In this document: positions 6,738 through 14,181 of the stretch, piece after piece
How positions within the stretch are numbered: the first letter of the stretch is position 1
Layout: each line of letters begins with the position of its first letter
Position numbers and translations under genes: made by a program
The notes under the pieces: model-generated
What the model saw: the letters and a program-made list of their open reading frames with translations, nothing else
Told to the model about the DNA's origin: nothing
Database searches by the model: none
Source: DASSTY01 sp035760645
GTDB lineage: Bacteria; Gemmatimonadota; Gemmatimonadetes; Gemmatimonadales; GWC2-71-9
Direction of reading: 5' to 3'
DNA: 14,181 bases
Assembly (NCBI GenBank): GCA_035760645.1
Contig: DASTSO010000042.1
Location: 1 to 14,181, forward strand

Positions 6738-7660
6738 GTAGTCGAGGGGCTCGGCGCGAGGGCGTCCAGCGCCTGGACGACTGCGGCGACGCCTTCGGCG
6801 AGCCGGGCGGGCGCGTAGCCGCCCTCCATCACGCCGACGATCGGGGCGTCGGGGACGCGTGCGTGCAGGCGGCGCGCGAGCTCGGCGTAGTGCTCGGGCT
6901 CGAGCGTGAAGCCGCCGAGCGGATCGCCGGCCATGGCGTCGAAGCCGGCGGACAGGAGGATCAGCTCGGGGCGCCAGCCGGTGGTCGCCGCGTCGACCGC
7001 GGCCCAGAGATCGGCGACGTAAGTCTCGGGCGGCAGCCCCGGCGGGCGCGGGACGTTGAAGACGTTGCCGACGCCGCGCTCGTCGGCGGCACCGGTGCCC
7101 GGGTACCAGGGCCACTGGTGCAGCGACACGAAGCGCACCGAGGCGTCGTGCTCGACGAGCGCCTGGGTGCCGTTGCCGTGGTGCACGTCCCAGTCCACGA
7201 TCAGCACCCGGCCGCGCCCCAGCGCCTGCGCGTGTCGCGCGGCGACGACGACGTTGTTGAGGAGACAGAAGCCCATCGCGGTCTCGGCGAGGGCGTGATG
7301 GCCCGGCGGACGCACCGCGGCGAAGGCGTGCGCGGTGGCATGCGCGTGCTCGACGGCGGCGAGCGTGGCGCCGAGGCCGCCGAGCGCGGCGCGCCAGCTC
7401 GCCGCGTTCATCCCCGTGTCCTCGTCGAGCCGGCCGCCGCCCCGGGCCGCGAGCGCCGCGAGGCGCGCGAGATACGCCTCGGGGTGCACGGCGAGGAGCG
7501 CCGGCGCGTCGGGCTCGGCCGCCGCGACCTCGGCGAGCCGTGCGGCGGGGGCGCGCTCGAGCCGGTCGAGCACGGCCCGCAGCCGCGCCGGCGACTCGGG
7601 GTGGCCGGCGCCCGCGTCGTGACGCAGGCAATCGGGATGGGTGAAGACCGGAACGGGCAC
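6731..7660 (-). CDS. Histone-deacetylase-family zinc hydrolase (class II HDAC / acetylpolyamine amidohydrolase-like)
   Basis: The 309-aa product fits the arginase/deacetylase fold and is the usual length for bacterial HDAC-like enzymes. Motifs in order: HPESPARL (20-27), RPPGHHA (117-123) with the active-site histidine pair H121 and H122, GFCLLNN (130-136), DWDVHHGNGTQ (156-166) with zinc ligands D158 and H160, SLHQWPWYPGTG (179-190), LSAGFDA (236-242) with zinc ligand D241, and EGGY (279-282) with the catalytic tyrosine. All residues for Zn-dependent amide hydrolysis are present. Possible substrates are acetyl-lysine proteins, acetylpolyamines or other small amides. No acetyl-CoA synthetase or acetoin genes are nearby to point to AcuC. 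Translation probably starts at the GTG at 7660, since no ATG precedes the conserved N-terminus; no good Shine-Dalgarno is seen. The last four codons and the stop lie in or next to the heptamer repeat. Confidence 0.92.
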   Translation of the reverse strand: MPVPVFTHPDCLRHDAGAGHPESPARLRAVLDRLERAPAARLAEVAAAEPDAPALLAVHPEAYLARLAALAARGGGRLDEDTGMNAASWRAALGGLGATLAAVEHAHATAHAFAAVRPPGHHALAETAMGFCLLNNVVVAARHAQALGRGRVLIVDWDVHHGNGTQALVEHDASVRFVSLHQWPWYPGTGAADERGVGNVFNVPRPPGLPPETYVADLWAAVDAATTGWRPELILLSAGFDAMAGDPLGGFTLEPEHYAELARRLHARVPDAPIVGVMEGGYAPARLAEGVAAVVQALDALAPSPSTTP

Positions 7661-7698
7661 GGAATCGGGGTGAGGAGGTGACGCCGCCGGGGCGCCGC

Positions 7699-7986
7699 TC
7701 AGGCGCCGTTCAGCAGCTCACGCAGCGCCTCGGCCTCCTCGCGGAGGGCGCGGCGCGCCGCGGCGATCTCCTCGAGCTGCCGCCGGTGCCAGCGCCAGAA
7801 GACGACGACCAGCGCCGCCGCCACGACCAGCAGCGCTCCGACCACGCCGAGCATGAGCTCGTGCTGCCACGTCGCCGCGAACACGAGCGCCGCGCCGTCC
7901 AAGGCGAGGAAGGCGGCGGCGGCGATCGTCAGGTTGCGGTTGGCGGCGGCGGAGCTGCCGGTGCGGGCGCCCGCGGGTCGGAGCAT
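7699..7986 (-). CDS. Small two-TM membrane protein with C-terminal helical tail
   Basis: I do not recognise this 95-aa protein. It has a short polar N-terminus, hydrophobic segments at about 19-39 and 44-65, an aromatic/basic stop-transfer WRWHRRQ (65-70), and an amphipathic, charge-rich helix at 68-92 with heptad-like leucines (LEEIAAARRALREEAEALRE), probably a short coiled coil on the cytoplasmic side. The ATG lies 16 bases after the stop of the ubiquitin-like gene, so the two are likely co-transcribed. After its stop a GGCGCC-TGAGC-GGCGCC hairpin (7691-7707) overlaps the stop codon, without a U-tract. The coding call rests on the clean membrane topology, the fit between neighbours and the strand shared with them. 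Confidence 0.75.
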   Translation of the reverse strand: MLRPAGARTGSSAAANRNLTIAAAAFLALDGAALVFAATWQHELMLGVVGALLVVAAALVVVFWRWHRRQLEEIAAARRALREEAEALRELLNGA

Positions 7987-8002
7987 GTCGCCGGGCGTCG
8001 GC

Positions 8003-8305
8003 TTAGCGGACGGGGATGCGCCGGCGGCGCACCAGGATGAGCGGCGCGCCCGGCAGGACGCCGACCGCCTCGAGCGAGCGCTGCTCGTCGAAGAGCTCGG
8101 CCCCGCGGTACTTCACGCAGTAGTCCTCCGGATCGTGCATCACGCGCGCGTCGGCCAGCGCCCGGCGCTTGAGCTCGGCCACGGTCGTCGCGGGCGGCAC
8201 CGTGAAGGGCAGCTCGTCCCAGACGTCGGGTACCATCACGCGGACGGGCAGGAGCCCGGTCGCCGCGGCGGCCGGGGTGTCGGCCGCCATCGTTCCCCAC
8301 GTCAT
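8003..8305 (-). CDS. Ubiquitin-like beta-grasp small protein
   Basis: Residues 20-94 of this 100-aa protein line up with ubiquitin by eye: a first strand PVRVMVPDV, a second strand LPFTVPPATT, a helix TVAELKRRALA (41-51), then YCVKYRGAELFDEQRSLEAVGV, matching ubiquitin's [20 protein letters not shown], and a last strand PLILVRRRR. It ends IPVR, not Gly-Gly, so conjugation is unlikely without processing, and none is indicated. YukD/EsaB-type proteins share the fold, but no type VII secretion genes are here. The ATG overlaps the stop of the upstream 98-aa gene as ATGA (8302-8305), which argues for translational coupling and for this start over the ATG at 8290. The function is unknown; the fold is my inference from pattern, not from a search. 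Confidence 0.8.
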   Translation of the reverse strand: MTWGTMAADTPAAAATGLLPVRVMVPDVWDELPFTVPPATTVAELKRRALADARVMHDPEDYCVKYRGAELFDEQRSLEAVGVLPGAPLILVRRRRIPVR

Positions 8306-8598
8306 ACGGGCGCTCCGGCGGGCGCGGCCGGCGCGGCCGGCGCGGCCGGCGGCAGGATGGAGAGGAACCGGTCCACGACCTGGTCGAAGAGCAGCGTCGA
8401 GGCGCGCACCCGCGTGCCGTCGGCCGTCTCGGTGACGGCGATCGCGATCTCCTCGGTCCCCTGGCCGCGCAGCACCAGGTAGCCGGGGCCCTCCTTCTCC
8501 GGGAAAGCCGCGTAGCGCGGGTTGCGCTCGGCGAAGAACCGCTTCGCGCGGCTCAGCACCTCGGCCCCGGTCGCGCTCGTGAGCGTCTCGTAGGTCAT
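8302..8598 (-). CDS. Conserved-looking small protein of unknown function, coupled to the ubiquitin-like gene
   Basis: I do not recognise this 98-aa protein. Residues 1-83 look like a compact alpha-beta domain: a helix at 10-25 (GAEVLSRAKRFFAERN), then strands GPGYLVLRGQG, EEIAIAVTET and GTRVRASTLL, and a last helix FDQVVDRFLSILPP. The final 15 residues are a low-complexity Ala/Pro tail (AAPAAPAAPAGAPV) coded by a 9-base tandem repeat. It overlaps the ubiquitin-like gene by four bases (ATGA), so the two proteins are probably made together and may interact. There is no signal peptide or membrane segment, so it should be cytoplasmic. A promoter-like TATATT lies about 70 bases upstream. Confidence 0.75.
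   Translation of the reverse strand: MTYETLTSATGAEVLSRAKRFFAERNPRYAAFPEKEGPGYLVLRGQGTEEIAIAVTETADGTRVRASTLLFDQVVDRFLSILPPAAPAAPAAPAGAPV
8322..8348. repeat. Three tandem 9-base units inside a coding region
   Basis: GCGCGGCCG occurs three times in a row. It codes for the Ala-Ala-Pro repeats in the tail of the 98-aa protein. Such units expand and shrink easily by slippage, so the tail length may vary between strains. Confidence 0.9.
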
Positions 8599-8667
8599 AG
8601 GCTCGCTGCTGAAGGTTCGCTCTCCGGGTGCGTCATCGGCGGCGCGCCCGGATCTCGGATCGGTCGG

Positions 8668-8673
8668 AATATA
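8668..8673 (-). promoter_or_regulatory. Possible -10 element (TATATT) before the 98-aa / ubiquitin-like / membrane gene set
   Basis: On the minus strand the otherwise G+C-rich gap of 8599-8710 holds GCGTATATTCC, a good -10-like hexamer about 70 bases before the ATG at 8598. Sixteen bases upstream is TCACGC, a poor -35 match. It is the best promoter candidate in the gap and would separate this gene set from the DUF983 gene upstream. Confidence 0.4.
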
Positions 8674-8710
8674 CGCAGGTCGCGGCGCGGCGTGAGGGCG
8701 GGCCCTGCCC

Positions 8711-9163
8711 TCACCCGCCCGCGCGTCCGCCGCCGGCCACGGCGCCTTCCTCCCCCGGCGTCCGATCGGCGACCTCGTAGCCCTGCGGGCGCACCCAGAG
8801 GTCCATCGCCAGGAAGAGGGTCTTCGAGAACGGATAGAAGAAGAACGGCGCCACGATCATCAACGCCCCGCCGCCGTACTGCAGGAGTGTCCAGGGCGGC
8901 GAGGGCCACATCGCGACGAGGACGGCGAGGAAGATCGCCGCGAAGAGGAGCTCCGAGGCGATGATGTTGAACATGTACGCCCCGACGATGTAGCCCTGCT
9001 CGCCGCGCTCGAGATGGAGGCCGCAGGTCGGGCAGACCGGCCGCATCCGCAGCCAGCTCCGCCAGATCCCGCCGCCGCCGCAGTTGGGACAGCGGAGCCG
9101 CACGGCGCGCCAGACGAACCGCAGCGCCCGCCGGAGATTCATGTGCGCGAGATCGATAGCCAT
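8711..9163 (-). CDS. DUF983 family zinc-ribbon membrane protein
   Basis: From the ATG at 9163 the product is 150 aa, normal for DUF983. An N-terminal zinc ribbon has two CPxCG knuckles, C25-C28 (RCPNCGGGG) and C44-C47 (VCPTCGL), followed by the family's GYIVGAYMFN (57-66) and two hydrophobic segments at about 63-87 and 94-112, then a polar Gly/Ala-rich tail. The function of the family is not established; some members sit near cytochrome oxidase genes, but none are here. I preferred ATG 9163 to the GTG at 9205 and the ATG at 9181 because GGAG lies six bases before it and because a promoter-like TAGATT at 9225-9230 would leave almost no leader for the GTG. Confidence 0.88.
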   Translation of the reverse strand: MAIDLAHMNLRRALRFVWRAVRLRCPNCGGGGIWRSWLRMRPVCPTCGLHLERGEQGYIVGAYMFNIIASELLFAAIFLAVLVAMWPSPPWTLLQYGGGALMIVAPFFFYPFSKTLFLAMDLWVRPQGYEVADRTPGEEGAVAGGGRAGG

Positions 9164-9224
9164 CACCTGCTCCACCTGCATCCGGTCCGCCGGACCGTTC
9201 GACACGCACTCAGTAGGGGACCGA

Positions 9225-9230
9225 AATCTA
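9225..9230 (-). promoter_or_regulatory. Possible -10 element (TAGATT) for the DUF983 gene
   Basis: On the minus strand TAGATT overlaps the TAG stop (9228-9230) of the upstream zincin gene and sits about 60 bases before the preferred ATG of the DUF983 gene. A GTGAAA lies 15 bases further upstream as a weak -35. The evidence is sequence likeness only. Confidence 0.3.
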
Positions 9231-9921
9231 ATCGGGTCCGGGGACTTTCACCGCCCGAACGGCCGCCTGGAACGGAGGGGCCGGCGGCCCGCGGCGGAGC
9301 AGATCGCGGAGCCCCGGGCGGCGGCGCAGGACGAGCACGAGCTCGCCGGGCGGCGGGTCGGCGACGTCCTCCACCGTGAGAAAGGCGGGCAGCGTCGCCT
9401 CCGGGGGCACCGGGACCCGGTAGCGGCGGCCGTGCCAGCCGAGCTCGATCTCCGGCGGCACCGCGCGCACCGGCCGGTCCAGGAAGTAGTCGAGCTCGAT
9501 CCGGTACACGTCCCCGGCCACGCGCTCGCCGTCGAGATGGAAGTCGGACGGGAACGGCTCGCCGTCGTGGCGGGCGTAGTTGGCCTCGGCCGCGTCGTCG
9601 AGCCGCTCGAGCTCGGGGGCGCGGGCCCGCCACTCGAGGTGGTGGCGCAGCTCGTGGGTGAGCGTCTCCCACGCCTCCTCGCGCCAGTCGAAGTCGGGGT
9701 CGTCCGCGGCGAGCGCGCGGAACGAGCCGTGATAGAGCACCACCCGGCTCACGATCCCGCCCTCGCCCTCGGTGTCGTGGAGGGGGATGCACTCGCCGAG
9801 CGTCCAGATGTCGCCGCGGACGGGATGCGGCACCACGCGCGGCGAGACGGCGATCTCGACCACGCCGTCGAGGAAGTCCGGCGGCACCTGGTCGGTGAGC
9901 CGCCGGACCAGCCGCTCGAAG

Positions 9922-9935
<14 letters not shown>
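9228..9935 (-). CDS. Small zincin-type metallopeptidase with extra C-terminal beta module
   Basis: The 235-aa product has a minimal zincin domain: FERLVRRLTDQVPPDFLDGV (6-25), GECIPLHDTEGEGGIVSRVVLYHGSF (47-72) and the active-site helix THELRHHLEW with H94, E95 and H98 (HExxH), plus an extra H99. This resembles the metallopeptidase family PF06262, whose motif is also HExxHH and whose members have a strand 'VxLYR' in the same place. Residues 150-215 form a further module (GRRYRVPVPPEATLPAFLTVEDVADPPPGELVLVLRR), beta-rich and a little like a DnaJ C-terminal strand set; this likeness is weak. There is no signal peptide, so it is cytoplasmic. The ATG lies 14 bases inside the end of the PLP-enzyme gene, which implies coupling. 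The substrate is unknown. Confidence 0.82.
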
Positions 9936-11202
<1,267 letters not shown>

Positions 11203-11207
11203 GGGCA

Positions 11208-11213
11208 CCTCCT
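11208..11213 (-). promoter_or_regulatory. Shine-Dalgarno of the PLP-enzyme gene
   Basis: The minus strand reads AGGAGG five bases before the GTG at 11202. It decides the start, because the frame stays open for about 150 more codons into the upstream gene. Confidence 0.85.
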
Positions 11214-11239
11214 GGGTGAAGCCGTCAGCCGGGCCGGCG

Positions 11240-12796
11240 CTAGCCGAGCACGCGCTCGGCGAGCCGCACGACCGCCGCGGCGTCCGCGGGCGCGCCGTCC
11301 GCCCACGCGGCGGCGAGCGCCTCGGGCGCGGTGGCCCGGTCGGCCGCGAGCAGCGCCCCGAGCGGCCCGCCGGCGGCCGGATTCCGGAACCAGTCCACAT
11401 CGTAGCGCTCGACGAACGCCGCGTCGAGCGCGGCGGCAAGCATCGCGCCGCGCACGTAGGCGGCGGCCGCGAGGCCCGGGTCGAGGTCGAGCAGCGCCTC
11501 CTCGGGCCGGTAGCGGACGAGCGTCGCCTCGGTGAGGCGCTCGGCGTAGCGCCCGGGCAGGTCGGCGACGCTCGCCGCGGCGTAGGCGTCGAGCTCGACG
11601 AGCAGCTTGGCGGCGTAGCGCCGCAGGAGGAAGAGCTCGAACACCGCACGCTCGCGGCCCAGCGCCTCCGCGTCGGCGCGCGAGGCGCCGAGGAAGCGGC
11701 GAATCCACACCTGCTCGCCCGGGATGCGGCCGAAGAGGATCGCGATCCCCTCGGCGGTCGCGCGGTCCACCAGGCGCCGCTGGTCGAACGGCAGCTCGGG
11801 CGCCACGGCCGTGAGGTGCAGCGCGTGCCCCAGCTCGTGCCAGCAGCTCTGGAGGTCGGTGACGGTGCCCTCGGAGCGCAGCACGACCCAGACCTCGTCG
11901 GGCACGCGCACCGGGGCGCAGAAGGCGCGCATCCGCTTCCCCGCCCGCGCCTCGGCGTCGAAGTGCACCCGCCCGCTCGCGGCGACGTCGAGCCCGAGCG
12001 CGGCGAACTGGTCGCGCGCCAGCGTGACGAGCCGGTCGCCGTCGGTCGGGACCGGCGCGTCGAAGGTCTCGAACAGTACGGAGAGATCGGCGCGCGCGAG
12101 CTCGTCGGGCCGCGCGCGGAGCCGCCGCGCGGCGAGCCACGCGAGCGACTCGGCGTAGAGCACGGCCGTGTCGCGCAGCAGCCGCTCGGCCTCCTGGGCG
12201 AGCGCGGCGCTGTCGAAGCCCGCGAGCCGGGCGCGTGCGTCGGCGGGGTCGCCGAGCCTCAGGGGCTCGAGGATCGCCCACTCCCGCTCGAGCCGGCCGG
12301 TGCGGAGCGGGGCGAGCGCTGCCGACGCGCGCCGGAAGACGACGTCGGCGAGCGCGCGCCGCACGTCGCGATCACGCGAGCGGGCGAGCTCGTGGAGCGC
12401 GCGGCCCAGCGGGATCTCGGTCCCGTCGGCGAGCGGGATCGTGGCCGCCCGCTCCCAGGCGCGCTGCTCCGCCTCGAGCGGCGCGCCGGCATGGCGCCCG
12501 GCGAGATCCACGATCCACTCGAGCCAGAGCCGGGCGCGCGCCGCGGCGTGCGGGTCGCCCGTGGCCGCCTCGCCCGCGCCGCCGCGCGCCGGGTGCTCGG
12601 CGAGCCGGCGCCACGCGTCGAGGGCGGCGGCGCGGGCGGAGGCGTCGAAGACGTGGGTGTAGTCGGCGAGGACCGCCGGCGTCTCGTCCACCTCGACGAG
12701 GCCGGCGCCGGCGCGGTAGGCCGCCCGGGCCAGCGATTCGGCCAGGCCCTCCGCGAGGGCCTGGCCGAGAGCCGGGGCGTCGGCGCCGTCGGGCAC
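11240..12796 (-). CDS. M3/oligopeptidase-like zinc metallopeptidase
   Basis: The 518-aa product is mostly alpha-helical and carries the gluzincin motif HELGHALH (H320, E321, H324), with E349 in TAEGIAILFG as the likely third zinc ligand 28 residues after E321. The HExGHxxH form and the downstream catalytic-domain helices (RFLGASRADAEAL, FELFLLRRYAAKLLVELD, AAYVRGAMLAAALDAAF) suit the M3 (thimet/oligoendopeptidase F) group; M32 carboxypeptidases have a similar motif and are the main alternative. There is no signal peptide, so it probably cleaves short peptides in the cytoplasm. Similarity outside the motif is faint to my eye, so it may be a divergent branch. Translation seems to start at the GTG at 12796, 28 bases after glyS, without a clear Shine-Dalgarno; the start is uncertain by a few codons. 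Confidence 0.85.
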   Translation of the reverse strand: MPDGADAPALGQALAEGLAESLARAAYRAGAGLVEVDETPAVLADYTHVFDASARAAALDAWRRLAEHPARGGAGEAATGDPHAAARARLWLEWIVDLAGRHAGAPLEAEQRAWERAATIPLADGTEIPLGRALHELARSRDRDVRRALADVVFRRASAALAPLRTGRLEREWAILEPLRLGDPADARARLAGFDSAALAQEAERLLRDTAVLYAESLAWLAARRLRARPDELARADLSVLFETFDAPVPTDGDRLVTLARDQFAALGLDVAASGRVHFDAEARAGKRMRAFCAPVRVPDEVWVVLRSEGTVTDLQSCWHELGHALHLTAVAPELPFDQRRLVDRATAEGIAILFGRIPGEQVWIRRFLGASRADAEALGRERAVFELFLLRRYAAKLLVELDAYAAASVADLPGRYAERLTEATLVRYRPEEALLDLDPGLAAAAYVRGAMLAAALDAAFVERYDVDWFRNPAAGGPLGALLAADRATAPEALAAAWADGAPADAAAVVRLAERVLG

Positions 12797-12824
12797 GGGG
12801 CGCGGGGCGCGGTCGGTGGCGCCG

Positions 12825-14156
12825 CTAGGCGCCGATCCGCTCGCGGAGGAAGGGCAGGAGCTGGTCGATGCCGACGCGGTCCTGCTGCATGCTGTCGCGG
12901 TGCCGGACCGTGACGGTGCGGGCGGTGAGCGTCTCGCCGTCGATCGTCACGCAGAAGGGCGTGCCCGCCTCGTCCATGCGGCGGTAGCGGCGGCCGATCG
13001 CGCCGCTGTCGTCGTAGAAGACCGGGAAGTGGCGCTTGAGCTCGTGATAGACCTCGTCGGCGAGCTCGGGCATGCCGTCCTTCTTCACGAGCGGGAGCAC
13101 GGCGGCCTTGATCGGCGCGATCGCCGGATGGAAGCCCAGCACCACGCGCGTCTCGCCCTCGACCTCCTCCTCGCGGTAGGCGTCCACCAGCGTCGTCAGG
13201 GTCACGCGGTCGGCGCCGGCGCTCGTCTCGACGATGTAGGGCAGATAGCGCTCGTTCGCGGCCTGGTCGAAGTACTCGAGCTTCTTCCCCGAGGACTCCT
13301 GGTGGCGCGAGAGGTCGAAGTCGGTCCGGTTGTGGATTCCCTCGATCTCGTTCCAGCCGAAGGGGAACTCGTACTCGATGTCGTACGCCGCCTTGGCGTA
13401 GTGCGCGAGCTCGCCGTGGCCGTGCTCGTGCCAGCGCAGCTTCTTCGGGTTGAGGCCGAGGTCGATGTGCCACTGCATCCGGTCCGCGCGCCACTGCTCG
13501 AACCACTCGACGTCGCTGCCGGGCTTCACGAAGAACTGCATCTCCATCTGCTCGAACTCGCGCGTGCGGAAGATGAAGTTGCCCGGGGTGATCTCGTTGC
13601 GGAACGCCTTGCCGATCTGCGCGATGCCGAACGGCACCTTCTGGCGCGAGGACTGGAGGACGTTGAGATAGTTGACGTAGATCCCCTGCGCCGTCTCGGG
13701 GCGCAGGTAGATCACCGCCGCCTGCTCCTCGACCGGCCCCATGAACGTCTTGAACATGAGGTTGAAGAGGCGCGGCTCGGTGAGGTCGCACTCGGGGCCC
13801 TCGCCCGGCCGCCTGCTCGGCTTCCGGGGGCACTGGGCGTCCTCGAGCTTGTCGGCGCGGAAGCGCGCCTTGCAGGTGCGGCAGTCGACCAGCGGGTCGG
13901 TGAACCCCGCGACGTGGCCCGACGCCTCCCACACCTTCGGGTGCATGAGGATCGCGGCGTCGATGCCCTCGATGTCGTCGCGGGCGTGGACCATGGCGTT
14001 CCACCAGCGGTTCTTCACGTTCCGCTTGAGCTCGACGCCCAACGGGCCGTAGTCCCAGACCGAGCCGAGGCCGCCGTAGATCTCGGACGACTGGAAGACG
14101 AACCCGCGCCGCTTGGCGAGGGAGACGAGCTTGTCCATCAGGGTGGTGTCGGCCAT
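12825..14156 (-). CDS. glyS: Glycyl-tRNA synthetase, single-chain (alpha2) class II type
   Basis: The enzyme charges tRNA-Gly with glycine. The 443-aa product is full length for the bacterial alpha2 form. It starts MDKLVSLAKRRGFVFQSSEIYGG and has the signature GSVWDYGPLGVELK (31-44), RPETAQGIYVNY (152-163), motif 2 FRNEITPGNFIFRTREFEQME (185-205), GFHPAIAPIKAAVLPL (341-356), where the anticodon-binding domain begins, and motif 3-like GAIGRRYRRMDEAGTPFCVTID (385-406). Cysteines C92, C95, C109 and C123 are a possible zinc site, but the second pair is spread out (CPRKPSRRPGEGPEC) instead of the compact CPxCG. The ATG at 14156 is supported by a normal N-terminus; the preceding 25 bases show no strong Shine-Dalgarno. 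Single-chain GlyRS argues against most Proteobacteria as host. The peptidase gene follows after 28 bases. Confidence 0.97.
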   Translation of the reverse strand: MADTTLMDKLVSLAKRRGFVFQSSEIYGGLGSVWDYGPLGVELKRNVKNRWWNAMVHARDDIEGIDAAILMHPKVWEASGHVAGFTDPLVDCRTCKARFRADKLEDAQCPRKPSRRPGEGPECDLTEPRLFNLMFKTFMGPVEEQAAVIYLRPETAQGIYVNYLNVLQSSRQKVPFGIAQIGKAFRNEITPGNFIFRTREFEQMEMQFFVKPGSDVEWFEQWRADRMQWHIDLGLNPKKLRWHEHGHGELAHYAKAAYDIEYEFPFGWNEIEGIHNRTDFDLSRHQESSGKKLEYFDQAANERYLPYIVETSAGADRVTLTTLVDAYREEEVEGETRVVLGFHPAIAPIKAAVLPLVKKDGMPELADEVYHELKRHFPVFYDDSGAIGRRYRRMDEAGTPFCVTIDGETLTARTVTVRHRDSMQQDRVGIDQLLPFLRERIGA

Positions 14157-14181
14157 GGAGCGCTAACCGGTGCTGGTGGGG

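Noticed and set aside
7691..7707. GGCGCC-TGAGC-GGCGCC hairpin as an intrinsic terminator
   Set aside because: A six-base stem made of a common GC palindrome with no U-tract; too weak to call in this composition.
8003..8305. ThiS/MoaD sulfur carrier or true ubiquitin modifier
   Set aside because: The C-terminus is IPVR with no Gly-Gly, and no activating enzyme is near.
11203..11649. Upstream extension of the PLP-enzyme frame to 575 aa
   Set aside because: It lies inside the peptidase gene in another frame, and the AGGAGG before the GTG at 11202 fixes the real start.

Overview
The window is a very G+C-rich bacterial chromosome segment carrying 13 protein genes and no rRNA, tRNA, insertion sequence or CRISPR array that I can see. 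A TonB-dependent outer-membrane receptor shows that the host is diderm. The glycyl-tRNA synthetase is the single-chain (alpha2) type, not the alpha2-beta2 type usual in Proteobacteria. High G+C, an outer membrane and alpha2 GlyRS together fit Gemmatimonadota or a similar lineage. This is an inference, not a proof.

Layout: at the left edge (1-543, minus) lies the N-terminal part of a LOR/SDH-type ornithine cyclodeaminase family gene. It diverges across an 88-base gap from the receptor gene (632-2725, plus). The receptor converges with a long run of minus-strand genes that fills the rest of the window. Read in transcription order from the right edge, these are glyS, an M3-like metallopeptidase, a PLP-dependent Cys/Met-metabolism enzyme, a small zincin with a HELRHH motif, a DUF983 membrane protein, a 98-aa unknown, a ubiquitin-like beta-grasp protein, a small two-TM membrane protein, a histone-deacetylase-family hydrolase, an L-Ala-D/L-Glu-type dipeptide epimerase, priA and a VOC/glyoxalase-fold protein. 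Spacings are mostly 15-65 bases or short overlaps, so several operons or one long transcription unit are possible. Promoter-like AT-rich hexamers appear before the 98-aa gene and before the DUF983 gene.

The content is mostly housekeeping or catabolic: translation, replication restart, amino-acid and peptide metabolism, and deacetylation. The most unusual structure is a heptamer repeat, consensus CTAGGGA. It occurs as an inverted pair between the convergent receptor and VOC genes (2708-2735 and 2781-2814) and again between the deacetylase and epimerase genes (6710-6737). In all three places the repeat supplies the stop codon of the adjoining gene. Its G-rich strand has the spacing of a G-quadruplex. 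The second point of interest is the compact set of small genes around the ubiquitin-like protein (7699-8598).
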